This document shows positions 1 to 12,644 of a DNA stretch of 64,000 bases, in pieces; position 1 is the first letter of the stretch, and the number at the start of each line of letters is the position of its first letter. Where the stretch lies: the NCBI GenBank assembly GCA_021904315.1, contig CM038912.1, positions 14,223,061 through 14,287,060 of the forward strand, given 5' to 3'. The DNA comes from Sphagnum magellanicum. Its lineage: Eukaryota > Streptophyta > Sphagnopsida > Sphagnales > Sphagnaceae. Both the position numbers and the translations under genes were made by a program. The notes under the pieces are model-generated. The model did not search any database, had not been told where the DNA came from, and saw only the letters and a list, made by a program, of their open reading frames with translations.

Positions 1-3000
1 AACCATCATTTTGCACAAACTCCAAGGGCAATTGATTTTTCACAATTAAGAAACCAAGATCTTGTCCAAAAAAAATTTATTGTGCATCATCCTTTTTAAA
101 AGGATCTTTCACATCAAAATAAATAAATAATACATTGGTAAACACATTATGCCTTTTTCACTACTATTTTCACTAAACTATTAATTTCTTTTGTCAAATG
201 TTTTTGCAATAATTCCATGATATGCATCCACATGTTTTTTCAAAGCTACCAAAAGTTTTATTATGTTATTAGACCTTTTCTTTTTTTAGTGCTTAGATTA
301 GGTGTATTTACATGATTATTATAACAAAGCATACATCTCATGATTTGAAGACACCCTTTCAACATCTTTTCCACCATTAACACAATAAAAAGACCAACAT
401 AATGCATTTCTATTATGACCTTTCCACATTTTCCTTTGAACATGCAATTGTTGCAATTTTATTTCCATTTACTGTTCTATATTTCTTGTTTTACTAATTT
501 TTGTTCGAAAACTTCCTTCCACAACTTTTTCCATAGATATGCCGTTGAAATATATTTCATGTTCATTTTCAATTATCATTACATTTTCATTTTCACTCGA
601 CATTTTTCACAAAAAAAATACTCAACAAGGGGATGTGAATTCTCGTAACATTATAGAAACCTAAGTAATCTAATTCTTCCTTATCATAATTTTCCATAAT
701 AACATTCCATGTTTTCAACTAATATGTGAAGTTTAAAAGGCAATAAGAAACAATAGATGATAAAAATTTCACCACAATTTCATCAATCTACCAAGTTAAA
801 AGTAGAGGGACACAACAAGCTTTAGTTTGTTCTCTATAACAAAGTACAATGTTTTTTTCACTTAAATGTGAAACTTCTTGGAAAATAATAATTTTGTTTA
901 CACACGTCACAAAAAAAGAAAGTGAAGTTAAAATTATAATATAGAAAAATTATGGTTAAAAAATCAAGGAACAATACACAATAAAAATAGAACAAAAAAT
1001 GAATTCACCTTGTTTTAATTGGGAAATTTCATTTTCAAGGTCATGAAATGAAATTCATAGATGTTTTCAACCATTCTTAATAACCATTCCCAATTTTTTT
1101 GAACAATGTAATGCAATCTACAAATCCTCTTGAGAAAATATAATAAAAACATTTAAAATATCTTTAGAAAGATTTTCATTCAATGGAGCATATTGGCAAG
1201 CTTTTTTTTAAATGCCCAAAACATGTCCCTTGAAATGAATATTTCAAGTTCCCAAAGCATCACAACTTGCAATAATTTTCAAACTTGTCATCATTGTGTG
1301 CAAATTATAATACCTTCATCCTTCACACAAACAATGAGGTTTTTTCACTAAAGCATATTTTTCTAGCAACACTTGAAAGTTTATAACAATTTATTGCTTT
1401 GAAGTTTTTACAATTTGAGTTTCAAAAAGGCCAAGAATAGCATGTTTAAACTCCCAATTTCAAAGTTCAAAAAATTAACCACAAGTGCAAAAATGTCATG
1501 ACTAGCTATTAGTATTCACAAGTCAAAACTTGATGTGAAAAACATGTTCAACAAGGAGAGGTAAGACATGTATAATTCTTTTCTTTTCTCAAGCACTTAT
1601 AGTAATACCTTTTAATAGTGTCCATTTCTCGAGGAAAACCATCCTAAAGGATTGTTTCAAAATTGGTGATTGCAACCATATATGAGTTCAATTGCACTAT
1701 AAGAAACTAGTTAGGACCAACCCCAAGTGTTTTTAAAGGACTTGGTCTTATCACATTTGAAACATGGCTTCCATGTTTTAGCTTGGGCTTGCAAGAATAT
1801 GATAGTGCCAACTTGAAATGTTTAATTCACATGTGTTTGCATGATTTTAAAAAAGAATGTGTAATTGAACATGTTTATAAAACATTCATTTTTTACATAA
1901 ATCAAATGTGTACATTTCAACAAAAGTAGGCATCTCAAGTTGATTTATTAAAATGTGTTTGAAACCCTTAATGATGTATTGTACAAATTAAGTTTATCAA
2001 GCATAACTAATCTTACACAACACATTTAATTATTTTTAAATGAACAAATGTATAACCAAATTAAACATATATATTCAAGTTCTTTTCAATGGAATGGGCT
2101 CTCATAATCATTAATGTATGGCCATCCATAAAGTTCAAACTTTATTACTAGCTTAGTTTAACATAGGATGAAAGATGCTAAAAAACATGAACACTAATCA
2201 ATTGCAAATTTCCCATTGTTTATTATACATTATATGACAAATAAAACATTTGAGTTTTAAAAATATCATTGAAATGTAAATTCACAAATACAAAAAACAT
2301 TATCCACTTGACCTCACTACATTTCAATGTGTAAAACTCATGCAATCAAATTTCAAAATCACAAGGTTGTAGGACTTTACAATAATCAACACAGTCCTTG
2401 AATCTTCTAATAATAACTAAATCCATGCTCTCCACAACTTTGATAGGTAGATAATATTTTACAGCAAACATTCATAGATCATGAACATATATTATTTTTA
2501 TGATGTTTTTTAGAAGGATCTATCATGTCAAAATATTTTGAAATATTTTTCAACAATATTACAAGCCTTTTGTTAGCAAGTTGTTTGTCCAAAGACCAAA
2601 ATTTGCCACTTTTCACTTCCTTCTCATATTTTTACATAATTACAACATTCTTTGTATCTATATGTATTTTCATAGTTGCAATTCTAATCTTTTTGGAATA
2701 AGTATTTTGTATATCTAGTTTGTGTATCTAATATATTTTCATTGCATTATTATGACACACAATACTACACATAAAATGTGGAGTTACTAAATTGACAAAT
2801 GATTCTTCACTTGTAGAAAAAATGCCTAACTTAAATGCATTTCCCGTATGTGGTTTCTAAAATATGAAATGCTTATGTAACTTTTATTATTGCATGTTAT
2901 TCAATGTTTTAAACTACTTGTTCATTTTCAAAAAAATTACTACCATTTTCAAATCTTGGCAAATTTGTTGAATTTTCATTAGTTTCATTCATTGTTAGGG

Positions 3001-4170
3001 GGAGAAAAAACTCTTGTTTTGAACTTTTGGTAATAATTGGACTACCAAAATAGTAAGTTTTTTTTTTATTGATTTTTAAGTTGGTAATCAATAGATTTTA
3101 TAATGGACCTCTTGAAGGGTCAATGAGAGTTTGGTAAAGGTACCCATCATGTACTTTGATTAGCATCACTTCTACGGAAACACCTATGACAACTTTTTGA
3201 GATGGATGGCATCATAGTTTGGTAGGGTATTTAAAACCCATTTTTGAAGGTTAGAGGATCTTCTTTTCATAATTATGTTCCACGCGCTTTTAGAGGATCA
3301 TTAGTAAGATGTTAACTTCAATAGATTTTATTTTTTGTGTTTTCCATTACTTTGGAATGTGTTTTCTTTTTGTAGAAGTACATTTCTTTTTTGACAAATT
3401 GTTTATGTGATATTTTGAATTATGTTTAAAATTTGAACTCCAAGAATTGTAAATCCATTTTCTTGAATCTACATCAAAGACTGAGGATACCAATTTTCTA
3501 TCTAATTACAAAGTTTGTGAGTATTTATCACTTCTTGCCAAACTATTTTTGGAAGAAACCAATTAAGCTTAAAGCATTGTAGAACTCTTGATTGGAGCTC
3601 TAGGAATTTAAATTCTTGATTAATTTCACTCTAATCTACAAAATCTTGTCTAGATTTGCAAACTTGGGGTCATTTAGGAGGAACACCCATAATTTTGAAG
3701 TCCATATTTGTATATCCCCCTTAGTCATTCTCTAAGCGGGCTTGCCATTCATATTAACATTATTAATAAACACATTATTAAGTTTTTTATTTTGAACGTG
3801 AGTTACATTTTAAAATTATTTTATTTATAAAATATTTCCATTTAGAACAATATGATGTAGTTGAGAAAGACTATGAACTTAAATTGCTTTTAAAAAATGT
3901 TAATTGATATCAAAAAGAGTATTAACTTTTTTTTAAGTTACAAAATTTTAGTGATGTTTTATGTGATTTTTTTTCAAAAATGATTTACTATATTTGATAA
4001 ATATTGTAACTTTTGAAAAGGATTGTGGTTAAGTACACTAATAGTAAATCAACAAATGTTTTATTTTCTTCCAAAAATAAAATTTATAACTTACGATTTT
4101 CTAATCAAAACTCAAATTTCAAGTTTAATTCAAGCTACAATGTTTTAAAATGTTAACTTTAGGAAACAAT
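1..4170. other. AT-rich intergenic DNA, no gene seen
   Basis: The stretch is AT-rich with many homopolymer runs. The open frames are short, use unstructured AT-rich codons and show no motif I recognise. I see no tRNA, no clear TIR and no LTR end. It is probably old decayed transposon sequence. Confidence 0.6.
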
Positions 4171-4179
4171 GTGTAACAT

Positions 4180-4870
4180 GTGAATTGGGAGTGCAAGTGC
4201 AAAATTGTTTTTGGAAGTGCCAAGTGTGTGCAACAAACTTGCAAGTGCAAATGCAAAAAAACTTGAAGAAAAATAAGGAGTTCCATTGAATACCTAAGTT
4301 GTGGTAGCAAAATTGAGGATGGCAACTAGTAGAACAAACAACAAAACCAAAACACAAAATGAAAACAATAGATGCAAATCAAATCTAAGCAATTTGCAAA
4401 TCAAAGTGCAAAGACTAATCTATAAACCAAAAAAAAGTATGTAGAGAAAAATGAGGGGAAATAAAAAAAACAAGTAGAAGTAGATTGATAAATTTCTAAG
4501 GTGAAAATTTGGGGAGACTAGAAAGAATAATTCAGGCATTGGACCGCCAAGAATTTTTAAAATTTTGTGAGCAAATAAACTCATTTGAGAAGTCCATAGG
4601 GTGTGAAGTGGACTTGGCAATTTGACAAAATAACAATGTGGAGTTGGCAATTTGGGAATGTTGTGGACCTTTGCAAGATTGACTTGAGAATTGGGCAATC
4701 TCAACCTTGCCTAGTTTGGCAAAGTGGAGTTGGTAAACTTGGAGAATCAACATGAGCATTGTGGACTTGGCAATTGGCACATTGAAGTTTGCCACAAATG
4801 GGAAAAGTGAACTTGACAAGATAGCAATGTGGACTTGGCAAACAAGAAAAGTGAATTTGGCAAAATATGT
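4180..4870. repeat. Degenerate 'TTGGCAA' minisatellite, cluster 1
   Basis: Variants of 'GTGGACTTGGCAATTTGG' recur irregularly every 15-35 bases, most densely from about 4590 to 4870. A related 'AAGTGCAAATGC' style repeat lies at 4180-4260. The long minus-strand open frames here are products of the repeat: they translate to recurring short strings such as CQIAKST and are not believable proteins. The same family recurs at 5770-5970. Confidence 0.7.
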
Positions 4871-5769
4871 GAGTAGTATTTGGTATTCCATGGTAAACCT
4901 GACTGGATTTTTTATTTATTTTGGCAAAGACTCTAGTTGAAAGGGCAATGACTAAAGAGACTGCAGCAAAGCTGAAAGTGAATATCTTAAATTGGTCAAA
5001 AGTTAAACAAAAAAACAGGCTGGTTTTACATAGAAAATAAAAATGATAATTCAATTCAAGTATAAGCAAATAATGTGAATATATTGATATTGCTTATCGA
5101 TATATAAAACAATGATGTTAAAGAAATTCAAATGATCACATTAAAGTAGGCAATTATGGAGCGGTTAAACAATTATGCATTATAAAGAACCATTGATTAA
5201 GACTTTAAACCAAAAGTTATGAATTTTCATAAATTCAATTAGTTAGAATAGGGTTAGGGTGAACAATTACAATTAAGGTTTAGGGGTTATTTTTTGGATT
5301 ATGGCAACCATTTGCCTCCCAAATGGCCTGCCAACTCACATTTATTAAAACAAAAATGAGGTCAATGTTATGACATTGTTTTCCTTTCTTTACAGGATGC
5401 CCAAGGAAATGTTTTGACTTCAAATTTCATGTTTTTCTTTTGGTATCCTTTTGTGAATGATATGGATTTGAAGCCATTCCAATGGGATGAAAGTCCATCC
5501 ATGAAAAAATTCACGAGATCCCAAGATGGAATAAAATTCATCCAAGAAATACAATCTATGTTTTAATTTTGTGCATGAAGTGTAATTTATGCACAATTTT
5601 AGTTTTTGCATTAAAATCATCCGAATTCCATGAATGAACATGCATAAAATAGTAGTTGTGAATTTTCAAGGAAAGGATGGATGAAAATTCACCCATGAAG
5701 TCAAGGTTGCTAGAGGGGACATCCATTGGCTATGGACATTTATGGGTGTTGTGGCCTTCAACAATGAGA
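4871..5769. other. AT-rich spacer between minisatellite clusters
   Basis: AT-rich DNA with no recognisable gene. Around 5450-5690 a loosely repeated 'CATCCATGAA/TTCATCC' motif occurs in both orientations, which suggests old foldback sequence. I see nothing else. Confidence 0.45.
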
Positions 5770-5970
5770 CAAACTTCAATGTGGATTTGGCAACTTGGCA
5801 ATGTGGACTTGGCAATGTTGACTTGAGGATTGGGCAATGTCAAACTCGCAAATTGGCAAAGTGAACTTGGCAAATAGAAAATGTCAATTTGGGCAATTTG
5901 GATTTAACAATTTGGCAAAAGTGGAATTTGCAAAGAGGAAAAGTGAACTTGGCAAAATATTCAAGCATTC
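5770..5970. repeat. Degenerate 'TTGGCAA' minisatellite, cluster 2
   Basis: Repeated units of the form 'AATGTGGACTTGGCAA' and 'AAAGTGAACTTGGCAA' match the cluster at 4590-4870. Together the two clusters bracket about 0.9 kb of ordinary AT-rich sequence. An open frame on the plus strand from 5837 is a by-product of the repeat. Confidence 0.7.
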
Positions 5971-8900
5971 AATATTTAACTTGGTGAAAACAACTTTTTG
6001 GTTGCATGATGGGACAATCAAGGCCCTGGATTGATTTGTTGTTTGGGATAGGTAGGGCAAAACTAGAAAATGTAAAAAAAATTGGAAATTGAGAATTTTG
6101 TCCTAATAATGAAATGGCAATTTGATGTTCCAATTGTTCAACCAGTCAATGAATGGTTTCCTTCTTTGTACATCCAATGGTTTCTAGATTTTAAAATCCC
6201 AAAATGATTGTAGTTGTTTTGGTATTTTAGGAGGGTTGGCGGAATGAACAAGTTGCATTTATTCAACCCCCCCAAAGTACTTGCAAAAATTTCCTAGTGT
6301 ATTTGGAGGGCACCTATACCCATGAACATCCTTCTAAGTAAAGAGGATGTGTCTTATGCTTACTGATAGTTGTATTGTCCCTCCTACTTTTAAGTTAAGT
6401 AGATATTACATCCCTTGTGCTCTTAAATAATAAGTGTAAGATCATTCATATTCATATTGCTTCATGGTCTACATATATTTAGGCCTATCATAAAGTTCCT
6501 TTTGTGCTTTTAACTATCGTACCTCTCGTTTTGGTGCATGAGTGTGGAGGTTCCATTACAATCCATCTGTGTACATTGGATTTGTGTGTATTGTGAAAAT
6601 TGTTGAACTTGACAATGAAGTTTTTTGGTTTAGAAAATGGATTAAAAACACTTACAAACATCTCCCCCCTCTCTATCACACGCCCAAATTTCCATGGGGT
6701 TTTGTATTGATCGCTTTATTATAGGAGATAACTTAGTTGTGACCTAAAGATGTGTCTAATGTTGTTGGTGTGAACAAGGTCCAAATGGAATTTTGGATGA
6801 AGGAATAACTTAGTGGATGAAAAGCCTTAAGGTTTTGGATTAGCGGAAGGTGCCAAAACAAAAGATAGTTGAACATCATGAAGCATGAAGGGTGTTGTTG
6901 TTTTACATTTGTTGTTTTTTCTATTTTTGTTGTGATTTGTTGTTTGCAAGTAATGTGGTTTGTTTTCTTTCTTCATGGTGGTGATGGCACTTGATGTTGA
7001 TCTGACAAAAATCTTGCGTTGTGTGGTGTCGGTAATGGAGGGAGTGCAAGCATGGTAGTATATGAGCAAGCTCCTAGAATTGATAAAAGCAATGTGTTAT
7101 TTGATTGGGGTTTTTGGTCTGTGATTTAGTAAGAGTTAAAGTTTTGAGATGACATTGTTTAGACAATTGAAGTTTGTAAAGGAAAAACACCCTAAAATCC
7201 AAGAAGTTTTTTTTGAGTAGAAAGGATCATAATTCCACTACACCATTTCCTTCTATTTTGTGTGGGTTGAAGAATATTATATAGAATAGGGAACAATTGA
7301 AGAAGATGATGAACAAACAAAAGGTTTCAAGAATGGTTGGATTGTGGCATTTTTGGTGGGAAGGAGAGATGATGCATTTTTGGGACTAAATATTGATTTG
7401 GGGTGTAAGAAGGAATACATTTCAATGGGAGCTCTGAAGAGAATCACCGTGACTTGAACCTATAGGGGATCATTGGTATACATGTAGTTGATGGTTGGGG
7501 TTATTGTTGTTTCTTTGTAAAACTTCTCGAAACCTAATGGGAAGGTGGAAAGGATTTATGTGCTTGGGATATGAGTTGAGAGTTTCAAAATGCCATAATC
7601 CAACCAATGGGCTCAGGAGAGTGAGACCGGAGTGAGCTGATTCTTCATGTTCCATAATTTTTGTTTTATAGCTACTATTTAGTTCATTATATGACTGGTT
7701 GTAACTTGTTATTTGAAATTTCATAGAAGTTTGTTGTTGGTTGTCTGGTGGTTGTTGATTTGGAATTGCCCCCATTTTTGGTGACATGGTTTACAAATTA
7801 TCAACACAAATGCATCCATGGGGCATATAAATGATGTTATGTAATCTTTTGATTTTTAAAATGTGTGTTATAGAAATTACGCCTTGTGTGAAAGAAGACA
7901 TGGGTGAACATTTCACACATATGTTTCATTAGCAAGTTGGTGGTTTCTAGTCGATGTTGACAAAGACCAAATGTGATCAATTAACAAGGTTTCAACACTC
8001 CCCTTCAGCTTTGTTATTGAACCTTAACGTTTGATGAAACCCTAGTAAACTTCATTAAGCACAATGCTCAACAAAGGGAGAAAAGAAGGACAAAGAGAAA
8101 GGACCCAAGTTTAAGCCAAAAGCATGTGCAAACCCAAAACATGTCACGAGGGCAAAGGAACTAATTATGTTCTAAAGCCCCCACTAGTCACAAGAAGCAT
8201 ATCATAGAAAGAAAAGGAAGGGAAACTGGAAAGAGTAGTAACCCTAGAAGAACCTTCACCTAACAATTTGTTTTAATTGGGTTTTAAATTTGTTCACTAA
8301 ATGTTTTGATAATGGTTCAATGGCTTGCCCTTTGCATTGTGTAGGCATTCCAAACCTATTTGAGGATTATAATATATTGTTTGCCTAGATAGTTAGGTAT
8401 TGGGGGTTTATTTGTTTGAATCCAAACATGGAACCAACATTCAACATATTTTTATTTGATGGCATGCACTTCTTGTTGTGTAGGGGTTCCAATGGTTTTA
8501 AGACACTTAAGTTTGTGATTGCCTTTGGTTAGGTGACTGAAAAAACTAAGGGTTGAACCCATTGTCTTGGTTGCTTTAATTGTAAGAATTAGGTGGTCTT
8601 CTCTACACATTGATTTTCATTTTACAAGTTGGTTGATTGTATCCTTCATGTTAAATTAATGCGTCTAAAGTTTGTCCTTAGAGTTTCAATTTGTTTTGCT
8701 TTGTAAAGGTAATATTAGCATCACCTCATTTGATTTATGGACTTTATGGTTTTTGATTGCTAATAAATCTCCGGTGTAGCTTTTTATTAAGAGAGGAAGA
8801 AAACCAGTTCATCTAAATGGAGTTCTTTCCCAAAAGATTTTGAGGATGTGGGCTTTAGGTGGGCCAACAACAATTATTAAGCAAAAAAAAATGTGCCATA

Positions 8901-9690
8901 GACTGAAGAGATTTTTGGATGGCTGTAAGTGTTTCTTTATAAAAAAAACTTTGAGAGTGTTACTCAATGATATAATCTTGCTATATGTGTACTTTGCTTG
9001 TGAGCTTTTTTTCAGCCTTGACAATATGGTCATGATTCATAGCAATTCGCAATTGTGAGCTCCATGACATTGTGATTGGAAAATTCTCTAGGTAGAACTA
9101 GGAATATATGTTGCGACTTCAAGGTGATAAGTTGTTAATGAATTGTGCTAATTAATCGGGGCAGACATATTCATTGCCAATTAGGCATATAAACATCTAG
9201 GGTGCGCAACAATTAGGGGGTTTTCATGTCATGACTACATAAGCTTGTTAACGATAAAATTGTATGAAGGAAAATAGAGAATATTTTGGCCCATTCAAGG
9301 ACTATTTTATTTTTGACATGAAATCTTCCAAATTAATTAATTATTGGACAGCCGTGTGTTGAAGCTGTCCCCATTTCACTACAGCCCACCCTGATAAGTC
9401 ACTAGTTGGTCTGGTATGTGCTTTTAGTAACTTGTTGGGCAAATACCCTAGTTACAAGGTATAAGCTCTAAGAACCATGGTTATGAACCCTAAGAACTAC
9501 CCTGAAGACAACAGGGTGGGGGGCTTTTATGTAAATAGTGGAGAACAGCCCACATTTTAAAGTGAAGATTAAGACAAAGGAAATGCTACCACCATATAAA
9601 AGCTCACTTTAAGGGAAGTCTTTTTATGATAGGTAGTTGGAACTGAGTGCTACTTAGAAGCCCCTTCTCCATAGTAGGTAGGTAACTATC
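5971..9690. other. AT-rich intergenic DNA, no gene seen
   Basis: Several open frames of 60-105 codons occur here on both strands. None shows domain motifs, convincing codon use or splice context. The phrase 'CAACACTCCCCTTCAGCTTTG' near 7995 resembles pieces of decayed retrotransposons, but no pol motif accompanies it. Confidence 0.5.
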
Positions 9691-9695
9691 CTTTC

Positions 9696-9985
9696 TTCCT
9701 TTGGTGGGTGGCTTCATAAAAGTCTACTTTGAACAGGCTCTACTTTCTGTTTTGATGACCTTGTGAATGGCTTGATGAACACGAGATCAAGCAGCAAAAG
9801 AACTGCAGATGTGCTTTTATTCCTATGAAGTTCAAAGTTCTTCCTTTGGTAGGCGGTTTCATAAAAGTCTACTTTGAACAGGCAATACATGTTCTATTTT
9901 AATATTCTTGTTGGTGGCTGGCTGCATAGGAGTTGGACCAGCAAAAGAACTGCAGATGGGCTTTTATTTGGTAGCTCAATTTGTT
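9696..9985. repeat. Tandem duplication, about 145-bp unit, two copies
   Basis: The block starting 'TTCCTTTGGTGGGTGGCTTC' at 9696 is repeated from 9841. Each copy contains 'CATAAAAGTCTACTTTGAAC' and, further on, 'CAGCAAAAGAACTGCAGATG'. The offset is 145 bases at the start and 147 near the end, so the copies differ by small indels and substitutions. It lies just beyond the 3' end of the LDL3 gene. Confidence 0.85.
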
Positions 9986-11564
9986 CCACAGAAACCAAAG
10001 TGGGTGTGCGCATTACATGCCTAGTCACAGTTCTTCCCAGCATAGTTGGGGTTGACTATAATGGAGGAAGATCTAGCTCTAGTGCAATCTGAACCCTGAG
10101 CACCACATGACCCAACAATAACATAAACAGAAAATGTTATGGAGGGAGAGAGAAACAGGTACCTGACTTCCAGTGATATGAGAAAAGAACAGAATCCAAA
10201 GGGAAAACTGTACACCACTTCACTCTCAAAGTTGAAAAGTGTTTGAGCAAAGGTTGCCCACACTCTCAGCAGTGGTCAGAATCACTTGAGCACTTCACTG
10301 CCTTGTTGCACTTTTAGGTCAATCACAAAAGGAGAATACTCTGCACCCCTTTCCTTTATTTTCTCAGTAGAATGAAACAACACTGAGGAGAGGTAGCTTT
10401 GAAGGCCCCTTGAGGAAATTCCTGTAACAGAACATCTCTGTTGCTTTCGGGTCCCCTGCCCACGGAAAAGCCATTTTAAGGGCATGAGTGATTCTAATAT
10501 TGAAGTTTTGTCTGCAAGAAGTTCCAAGTTCCCACTAAACACACAAGTTCAATGTCATTCATGGCTTTGCTTTGACCCCTAAAGGACACCCGGGCTGCAA
10601 ATGTCCCCAAGCACTCAGCTTAGAAAACTTACAGCCACCTGCATAAGTCAAGGCACTTACACCAAGTCTGGTTAGGCATTTTGGGGAGGCTTGGCAGCCA
10701 AGTTGCAATTTTTTTCCCAGGCCTAAAAGCCTAGGGGAGCTGCCCAAAATGAGAGGTCAATGCTGGGCCTGCAGCCCAAAATTGCTGCCTTGACCTTGAA
10801 AGGTTAATGGCTTCACAAGTTTCATCTAGATCCACCTCAGTTCCATGCAAAACCTAGTATCCAACTCACAGGTAACATCCAAGATTTGATAGGAAATTCC
10901 TCCAGAGGCCACAGTGAATGTTCCATATTTGCTCATCCTTGAGAGTCAATCTATCAGAAACCCAGACAAGATTTCTCTGCAATTCAAAAACTTGGGCGTA
11001 TCACAAAGCCTGCCATCCACCATGTTCTTTCACACAAACCTTTGAGGTCTCTGTAAACGAGTGTCATTAAGAAAGCAGTCACCTGGGACTGCTCTGAAGG
11101 CTGCTTTTCATGCCAAATTGCTCACCCTTAACTGACTGTATAACTGCCTAGGATCTATCAGACCACATGTACAGTCTTGAATTGGAGAAAGAAAGAACCA
11201 TATTCCACTGTTAGTCATTAGTCACTTCAGAAGAAAATGATGACATACAAAATAGCAAAAGACAATCAAAGATGGACATATCCACACACACACCTCACAC
11301 CTACAAAACTGTTGGAACCAAATTCATACAATGGGCAGATGCAATAGGGAATGACAAGAATTTGAGGCAACCTTGCAATGCATTATCTGTGTGGAACATA
11401 CGGAAAAAGTTTGAATTCACTTTGTGGGATTTGTTGCCCTGGACATGAAATCTTTGCAAGCCAAGGCCATACTCCTCACACACAGCTGACTCCCAACTGC
11501 CCTACATGAAACTCTCAATACATAGAGGGGCCCTTAAGGGCACTCACCTTGAAAAGGAAACCTG
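9986..11564 (-). other. Probable 3' untranslated/flanking region of LDL3
   Basis: This stretch is less AT-rich than the intergenic DNA around it and directly follows the LDL3 stop codon. It contains minus-strand A-rich signals, such as an AATAAA-like motif opposite 'CTTTATTTTC' near 10355 and another near 9965. No open frame in it resembles a known protein. A strong GTGAGT donor at 11578 lies just before the stop, so alternative 3' splicing into this region is possible but not shown. Confidence 0.4.
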
Positions 11565-12644
11565 CTAATGTGACTCACCTTTCATATGCTTCTCTATAAA
11601 AATATCAACCAGAGACCGTATCTGCAGATCCACAAGTGTCCCCTGTCAGTTTAGATCATGAACTGAATTCAGACAGCTACCATCAAACCTCACCATTACC
11701 AGACTACAGAATGATGAGAAAGAAAGAGAGACCCTTGTGCTGAGCCTGCTCAACTGATTGCTGAGCATGTTGGCTCATGAAAATCATGCTACAAATCAGG
11801 TTATACTAAAATCTGTTCCTGATCCAAAACAAGACAAAAAGTCTGTACCTTGTTCTTCCGTTTGCAGTTCAGAAACTCAGAGACTTCCACTGCATGATCC
11901 TTTGCTGTGTTGCGCTCCATTACCTGCAACCATTTCCTTGAGAGATGACACAAGCTTCCTAATATGAAGCTGGGAGGAATTGAGAGAAAACACTCTCAAC
12001 AATAACTGATCTTCATATACACAGTGACTGATTATTTTTATTCCAAAGGGTCAATGGTTGACAGGAAATAGGGTTTCAACTACAAAAGCTCACCTTAGCC
12101 GTGGTCTTCTTCACAATGGCTTTGAAGTCATCTTTTTGTATCTTTCTGGTCTTGTACAGGGGAGTGAGTAATTGGACCACATAGTCTGACACAGCCCTTT
12201 TCAGTGCCTCTCCAGCCCTCTGCTCGCCCAGACTTAAAGTGCCCACAGATCCATGGCCAGGGTGAGTTCTCACCTCATGTTGAAGCCTACCATTGGCCTC
12301 TTCCCTTCCATCCACAACCTCTTTGTTCGCTGAAATTGACTCATGTGTCTGATTACCAGGCATTTCTTGTCCTTGTACTATATCATTTGCACATATTTCC
12401 TTCCCCTCAGATGCTCTAATTTCACTACCCCTCCCATCAGCTGTCTCCGCCATGGGCTCCAAAACCTCAGAAGACTGAACATCTGTCTCATCCCTACTTG
12501 TAACATCTTGACATTGACCTGCAGGGGAGCAATTCTGAGTAGATGAAATAGGCATAAGCTTTGAGGAAGGCAGGAACTTGCTTGGGCTCGCTTCAGTTTC
12601 ACATGAGCGGGCGCTATTTTGATGGAGGACACCATCATCACCTC
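11565..12644 (-). other. SRI-like C-terminal module of LDL3
   Basis: Exons 12-14 end in a charged helical region. It runs from [19 protein letters not shown] through [17 protein letters not shown] and [20 protein letters not shown] to the stop. The spacing of helices and the KxxxHM-type ending resemble SRI domains, which bind the phosphorylated RNA polymerase II tail. This matches the co-transcriptional role proposed for plant LDL3. The domain call is from memory of the family. The last residues (KGESH) assume that the GTGAGT at 11578 is read through. Confidence 0.6.

Noticed and set aside
4420..5069. Overlapping minus-strand open frames of 94-122 codons
   Set aside because: They run through the TTGGCAA minisatellite and translate to recurring short strings; no start context, domain or splice support.
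7980..8060. Possible copia-type LTR fragment
   Set aside because: Only a short resemblance to phrases seen in retrotransposons; no paired LTR, primer site or pol motif.
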